Of a stretch of 64,000 nucleotides of DNA, positions 58,101-64,000 are shown one piece after another. The stretch is from Dioscorea cayenensis subsp. rotundata. Lineage: Eukaryota > Streptophyta > Magnoliopsida > Dioscoreales > Dioscoreaceae. The notes below the pieces were generated by a model. It had not been told where the DNA came from. It saw only the letters and a program-made list of their open reading frames with translations, and did not search any database. The DNA lies in the NCBI RefSeq assembly GCF_009730915.1, contig NC_052488.1, positions 22,915,868 to 22,979,867 on the forward strand. The letters are read 5' to 3'. The translations under genes and the position numbers were made by a program. Position 1 is the first letter of the stretch. Each line of letters opens with the position of its first letter.

Positions 58101-58480
58101 AGAAGATTGATAAGTAAATAACAGTCTATTTTTATTTTACCATGGGTTTTGAATCCGAATGGTGTATCGTCAATAATAATAATAATAAGTTAATGATAAC
58201 ATATGAAATTTAGAGAGAAAGTAATATATTATAATAATGGCAAGTTTTAATGTTGGCTTTACGATGACTGAGGGGGTTTAGAAGTAGCATTAATTTAAAA
58301 AAGGGGGAAAAACCTCACCTTTGAAATTAATAAAGAAAAAAAAGGAAGCTTTCTTGGGTTGAGAGGGCACAAACTCCACCTAATGCCAATCAGAGTGCAC
58401 CATCTTGCTCAAATCTCCATCCTTCCGCCTGTTGTTGTTGTTATTGTTATTGTTATGGTCTAGATCCCTCCCCACCAAAG
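55108..58480. other. Long AT-rich intergenic region with TA arrays
   Basis: 3.4 kb with no supported gene. Contains TA arrays near 55955-55972, 56141-56164, 57043-57064 and 57422-57443. A minus-strand open stretch at 57669-57478 (PVLSRYIARNPEFSKDVKVG) looks protein-like but lacks an ATG, neighbours and a recognisable family. Confidence 0.5.
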
Positions 58481-58489
58481 CCAAACGAG

Positions 58490-59028
58490 AGAGAGAGAGA
58501 GAGAGAGATTTGGATTCCAATTCCCTTCCCTTGCTTTGCTTCTCTTTCTAAAAGCGCCTGCCTTGATTGATGACTAGATTGGTTCTCTTGTTGTCTTTGT
58601 TTCCTTCACTACTTAAAAACTTCAGCAGCTTGTGTTCTTCTTGGCTTCGGCTTCACTCGCATCTTTTACATCTTTCGACTATATCTTCTTGTGTTGTTTT
58701 CACGTTGAAGCAACTCTGAGGTTCTTCTTCAAGGGTCAATCTTCCTGGCTTAAGAAGGTATGCGAAGCTGCTACCCTCACTCAAAGCATCTGGACTCTGC
58801 GTGCTCTTGACGGCACAGTTCCATTTTCCTTCTCTCTCTTTTTACTATTTTGTCTGGGATTCCCTTTTGATTGGGCCGGTGCCTAATCCGTGACTTGAAA
58901 GATCTCATCTTTCTGCTGCTCTTCGTTTCTTCACCTTCTTATCTTCGGATACCGTCATCCCTTTCTTGCAAAAAAACCAAAGCTTGCTTCGAAATCTCTG
59001 CGATTTTTTTTTCATCTTCTCTATCTGC

Positions 59029-59070
<42 letters not shown>

Positions 59071-59208
59071 GATCAGCAAGATCTCGTCTTTTTCAAAATT
59101 TCAGGATTCCTTGGAGGTCATACATCATACATTGGTTTAGCTTTAGTTTTGATCCAGGACCAACTCCAAGGGAGGAGAAATCCCAAATAATATAAGAAGA
59201 AAAAAAAA
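58490..59208 (+). other. Probable 5'UTR of the MYB gene with intron and microsatellites
   Basis: Pyrimidine-rich leader-like DNA with a GA run (58490-58507) and a (GTT) run (59028-59070). A candidate UTR intron runs from donor AAGAAG/GTATGC at about 58756 to acceptor TTTTGATCCAG at about 59158. Several short upstream frames exist. Inference from splice-like signals only. Confidence 0.4.
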
Positions 59209-60317
59209 ATGACAAAGTGGGGAGTTGAAGTTCTTCCTCCAGCGTCGTCCTACTTCGGCAACTCAAATTGGTTTCTCGGGCAGAACAGGAGCGTTATTTG
59301 GACGGCAAGTGAGAACAAGATCTTTGAGAATGCACTTGCTTATATTGACAGCGACACTCCGAACAGGTGGAAGATGGTTGCTGAAATGCTCCCTGGGAAG
59401 AGCGTGGACGATGTTATCACACATTACCGGGATTTGGAGCATGATGTCAGTCATATCGAGGCTGGTCTCATCCCGGTTCCTGGTTATAGTTCCCCATCTT
59501 TCACTCTGGATTGGGAGAGCAGCAACCTTGGATTCGAAGGCTTAAGGCAAGCTTACGGTGCTGTTGCTGGGAAGAGGGCTGCTGGAAGGCTCTCTGAGCA
59601 AGAGAGGAAGAAGGGGGTCCCTTGGACTGAGGATGAGCACAGGTACCTACCACCACCCTATGAAATTATCAAACGCCGTCTGTTGTTATTAATGTTTACA
59701 AATTTAGTTTTTTTCTTTTCTGTTCTTTTTCTTCTTTCTTTCCTCGTTTGGTCTTTGGAATTAAAACAACAAAGTATGAGTTGTTGATCAAAGCTAGCTG
59801 ATCTATGGTTTTTGTCAGGAAATTTCTTATGGGGCTGAAGAAGTATGGGAAAGGTGACTGGAGAAATATATCTAGGAATTTCGTCCCCACTCGGACACCT
59901 ACTCAGGTGGCTAGTCATGCGCAGAAGTATTTTATTAGGCTCAGTTCTGGTGGTAAAGACAAGAGGAGGTCTAGCATCCATGATATTACCACTGTCAATC
60001 TTCCTGATGATAATCCTGTCTCTCCAACTCATGCCTCTTCTCTTTCCACCCAATCAAGTTCTGTGGTCTTGCCAGGGACGCCGGATAAGTTCTCTGTCAA
60101 GTTGGAACCTAATAATTGCACTGAAGCAGCCAGAACCATGAGTGGTACGTCAATCCAGATGCACACTAATAGGCTTGTGCAACCATCTTATGGTGTCACT
60201 CCCTACCAACTGAAGTTGCAGGCTCAAAGTCCAAATAAAAGCTCTTTTGGTTCCATCATGGGAGTAAACCACAGTATGTTCCGCACCTTATCTGCTCAGC
60301 TCCATCCCCATGGCTAA
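59209..60317 (+). CDS. DIVARICATA-like MYB-related transcription factor
   Basis: Two exons, 59209-59642 and 59819-60317, give 310 residues. The N-terminal SANT/MYB repeat (about residues 28-80) has [39 protein letters not shown] and YRDLEHDV. The second MYB repeat (about 140-190) has [38 protein letters not shown] and the plant-specific SHAQKYF motif; the intron splits this repeat after the HR. This two-repeat layout is that of DIVARICATA/R-R-type factors, which bind I-box-like (GATAA) DNA and act in development and abscisic-acid or sugar responses in various plants. The C-terminus is Ser/Thr/Gln-rich, typical of a regulatory tail. No defect is visible. Confidence 0.94.
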
Positions 60318-63180
60318 GAATTACCCAATGTAATATCACTCTATAAACCTTACTTCATCTGGCATTTCTAATGAAGTTCTTGTGGATATCTTCTATGAGG
60401 TCATTCTTTATGAGAGGAGCAACTGTGTCATCAAGCCATTGCATTTGGAATTTCACATGAGGAAAGAGGAAAGGGGAAAGTCCTAGCACATGTGTTTTGC
60501 TTTGAATCAAATTCTTTTTCAAATTCATCTTAACATGACTGCAATTCAGTGGATTGAGTTTGAGGTCTCCTTTTGCGGATGTTAATTGGTAATTCTTGCA
60601 TGGCTATGGGATTGCTCTGTATATGAGTTTTGAAGCAGTAGAATGGTTCTTTGACGTGCTGTTTTCAGATGAAATGAAAACCTGTGTACTCTTTTGATTT
60701 TTTTGAAGGCGTATGATCGTATTCATCCGAGAATGCTGTGGCAAAGCAATACTAGCTAGCTAGCTCCATATATATTTTGGTTCTTTTTCTAGTAATAGGA
60801 TAAGACTTTTCTTATTGTATGGAAGAGATCTTCATGAGAGTGTATCTTGAAGAGGCCTTGCATCAACATTATCATACAAAATGGCCTCTTGAGAAAGTTC
60901 CAGCTTAAAAGAATATTGACGATACCTTACATTTGACGGTGCTGTTCATGAGGTATGCACTGTAGGCCTTTTTCTACCTTATTATAACTATGTGTCACAA
61001 CTGGGTACGTTCTGTGTGTAAGCTGTTGTGAGAAAGATGGATCGGAGAGCGGGTGGACGGTCGACCTACTATTGTGGTGTTGATAGTTGATATTTTACCA
61101 GTCATGTCTTGATGTCTAGATTCATAATTTCCAATTGCTCATTGAAACTGTCCTAATTACTCTAATGTTTCTCATGGCACATGTCAACCTTTTATATGCT
61201 TCTCTTTAATTATGTAATTCTTCAAAATCATAGCTATATTAATTAATGTGGTATATGTTTGATTGAAGACATGATGGCTTACCTTTTTAACAATATTGTT
61301 CTTTCATCTTTTCCTTTTTCTATGGACTAGTATCACTTCGTGTCCACTTAATGTTTGTTTTTATCCATGGCTAATGAAGTCAAATAGTTTTTATGTTTAG
61401 CAGTAGTAGTATGTTACTTTTAAGAGTTGAAGTGAATTTGGTGGATGAGGGTAGGAATCAGATCATAATACCAAACCAAGCGTTTTCTTTTGAGGCCTGA
61501 CTAGATTTTTTTCTTTGTTAAGATGATTGTCTATGTTCAAGTGCCTCCTTCACTTGATTATTTATTTAATTTTTTATTGTAGTTGTGTTCTATGTGCAAA
61601 TATTTATTTCAACATGCATTTTGGTCTTTGGGACATGCATGCAAAGCTCGAGCATGACATGTTTGATAGAGAACCATGGTCACAAAACTTGGCTGAGATG
61701 CGTCTGGTCTCCACTATCTTTGCATTTTATAGGACAGCCTCTCCTTTTTCGGATAATTCTTTTTCTTTGTTTTTGGCTTTCTCTTATCAAGGAAGGGAAG
61801 GGGCGTCCTTGGGGTTGTTGACGGGTCCTTCATTGTTCACAGTGTGTGACACTGTGAGTGTTAACTTATTGACAGGAATATCATCACCAAGTCGGCTAAC
61901 AATATGGTGGATCTGGATTCTGGATGCTGTGTGTAGCTAGGACCTGGTTGTTTGTTGATTGAATCCTGTTATAAGTCTTCAAACTCAAGTTTGCAGTCAC
62001 TAACTCACCCTCACCAGCAGCATATGCATGTTCTGGATAATGAAAACTAGTAGTTATTTGTGCATGTTGTAATACCTTTTTCATTTTTTCTCCTCTTCGT
62101 AAAGTTTTTATATGTTTTTTCTTGTTTGACAAGAGTTATATTATTCTGTATTGAACTTCAAGCTTTTCAATGTAGGCTTTGCAAAACACTTAATCGATTT
62201 GGTCATCATATTATTGAAAATAAATAAAAATAAATCAAAATCAAAGAACTATATCCATAATCTACTTGGTCATTTCACCCGTCACTCTTATGCATGAAGC
62301 ATTTAGTGCACTCATCCTTTTAAGGATGGGTCCGAAAGGCATACTGGCAGAATATTCAAGTTTTTGTTTTTTTAGGGAGAAATTATTCAGGTAAAAGTGA
62401 TATTAATGAAACATGAGCAAAAGAATATAAAATTCTTTCTAACAAAAAGGAGTAAATACGTGGATGAGGGAGGGTTATTTATAATAAGAATATTTCTCAG
62501 TACAGTGTATATATTATATATACACAGCCATCAAAATCTCAACTAGAACATTTCCTAATTAGAGCAGGTCTCAGTTATATATTTGTTATGCGTTTGTTGG
62601 ATCAGTGGAGTAGTAGGAAAGTATATTATTATAAGGATAATTCCACTTGGTTTCTCACTTGTTATTTATTAATAACTCCTGCTTGTTTGATTGTGTTTTC
62701 TCCATATATAAATCAACAGAGCAATTTGTGCTACTAGTTGGATCGCATGGTGTCATCAGTTGGGTTGAATTGGGTTGGGTTCACTGGGCCTGGATGAATT
62801 CTGATCACTTTACTTTAGGCTGATGGATGTCCGCATCGCGCGATAAAGATTCTATCGTTATCACCGGCAAGCTACTTTCTCAATGGAGTTGGATGTTTCA
62901 TCAAAGACAACAACAAGAAGGCAACTGTTGTTTCTTGTGGAGGTGGGTGGCTTGTGCCTGTTCTTTGTGATTAGTTATTTATTCTTTCTTTTCATTTTTT
63001 TTTAATTATTTTTTCATTGGTTTTCTTATTCCACTCGTGTTCCTGCATGTGTTTGATGTTGTTGTTGTGGGCCTTGTGGCCACTATTATCATCACTATTG
63101 CAGCTACTTTGTGATGTACTGGATGCAACTTACAATACAAGACTTGCTTGCGTAGATAGACATCTCACTTGACTTTAGTT

Positions 63181-63225
63181 TTTATTTATTATTTATTATT
63201 TATTATTTATTATTTATTATTTATT
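63181..63225. repeat. Heptamer tandem repeat (ATTTATT)n
   Basis: About six copies of a 7-bp TTATTTA-type unit in a row. Confidence 0.9.
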
Positions 63226-63867
63226 GGGTAGGAAAAGATTCAACGCAACATATGGCAACAAGTGGAAGTGGTCATCCCTGTTTAGCTTTTCTGGAGGTTA
63301 GTGACAAAACAACTCACTTTCTTTAGTAAAGATACAGCATCACTTCTGATGGTTGAATAGGAAAAGCACCACCGGGTTCCACTTTATTCTCGTTTTGATC
63401 CCCCATTAATTAGATCCAGGCCACATCTACGGTCTCAAAGCTCTGCACTCTTCTTTTTTAAAAAAACAACTTAAAAAAGAAATGCATTTTTGCCTTCCCT
63501 TTTCACCGTATTCTGATTCCCATTCCTTTTAAATTGGTTTTGCAGGGTCCTGCAATCTATGTAGTTATGCTTCTACACCACCTGCTCAAGATAAATATCT
63601 CCCAAGTGGCAATTTGAGTGTGCTTGTCGTCATCTCACGTCATAAACAAAGTTTTTTTTTTTTTCTTATTATTCCATACCAAAGAACAAACATAGTGTCC
63701 CGCAATCTATGTTTTTTTTTTCTTATTCTCCCAAATTTGATCAAGCATGCCAATCACCATAGCCATACCAAGAACACAAATAGGAGTGTGCTATGAACCA
63801 ATGTTTTAATTTTAATAACTATACAGCAAAAATACACCACAAGCATGGCACCCACGAATAAAAAAAT

Positions 63868-63868
<1 letters not shown>

Positions 63869-63958
<90 letters not shown>
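63869..63958. repeat. Long (TA)n microsatellite
   Basis: About 40 TA units, interrupted once by a C near 63946. It can form a cruciform and is a likely length-variable or assembly-sensitive site. Confidence 0.95.
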
Positions 63959-64000
63959 TTGATAGCCTGATCAAATTATTGGTACTAGAACGAAAAAAAA

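Larger units (their letters stand above)
60318..64000. other. 3' flank of the MYB gene and intergenic DNA
   Basis: 3.7 kb with no supported gene. A plus-strand frame at about 62827-62970 starting MSASRDKDSIVITGKLL is isolated and unconvincing. Contains an ATTTATT heptamer array (63181-63225) and a long TA array (63869-63958). T-runs near 63650 and 63710 flank a local repeat containing the bases CCGCAATCTATG/GCAATCTATG. Confidence 0.5.

Noticed and set aside
63181-63958. CRISPR-like or regulatory repeat array
   Set aside because: Simple heptamer and dinucleotide repeats without unique spacers, in a plant genome.

Overview
This is nuclear DNA from a flowering plant. It holds intron-rich genes with plant-specific products: a plastid NusG-like factor, a plant O-fucosyltransferase, a DIVARICATA-type MYB, a WLIM protein and an RTNLB reticulon. 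It also has telo-box/site II promoters on translation genes, AT-rich intergenic DNA with many TA and GAA/GTT microsatellites, and a Ty1/copia retrotransposon. A monocot outside the grasses is my guess, held weakly. Two runs of exactly 1000 Ns (880-1879 and 54108-55107) are scaffold placeholders, so this is a draft assembly.

Layout. 1-879 is a GC-rich, repeat-like block. A LisH-domain gene (minus strand) runs from 8435 down into the first gap. Its second intron holds a copia element (2403-7160) with a perfect 5-bp target duplication. Head-to-head with it is pTAC13 (8761-10770, plus). Then come a class I small heat-shock protein (12787-13257, plus), mitochondrial ribosomal protein mS34 (14520-13671, minus) and beta-tubulin (16661-15140, minus). 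The 16.9-19.9 kb stretch, which looks empty of protein genes, holds at least two box C/D snoRNAs on the minus strand. After these lie a SOUL heme-binding protein (20682-21275, plus), an O-fucosyltransferase (24836-21836, minus) and an SSUH2-like zinc-finger protein (31592-27768, minus). The latter is head-to-head with RPL35A/eL33 (32037-32656, plus, with a probable 3'UTR intron). Next are WLIM1 (36880-34859, minus, with a GC-AG intron), a reticulon (39896-38494, minus), an ataxin-3-like Josephin deubiquitinase (43927-40616, minus), an OTU deubiquitinase (about 47.8-44.7 kb, minus), a HAD/acid-phosphatase-like gene (49.9-48.5 kb, minus, broken), the 3' end of a SKI2 RNA helicase (53.6-51.9 kb, minus, badly broken, ending at the second gap) and a DIVARICATA-like MYB gene (59209-60317, plus).

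The genes do not form a pathway. This is an ordinary euchromatic neighbourhood with a translation/proteostasis bias (eL33, mS34, sHSP, two deubiquitinases, SKI2, snoRNAs). The most notable unexplained signals are the snoRNA cluster with a diverged tandem paralogue, the copia-loaded intron that also carries another coding-like relic, the RPL35A intron starting one base after the stop codon, and a cluster of single-base frame breaks in otherwise well-conserved genes. The frame breaks look like consensus errors in some genes and real decay or contig-end damage in others. I saw no convincing new multi-gene system.
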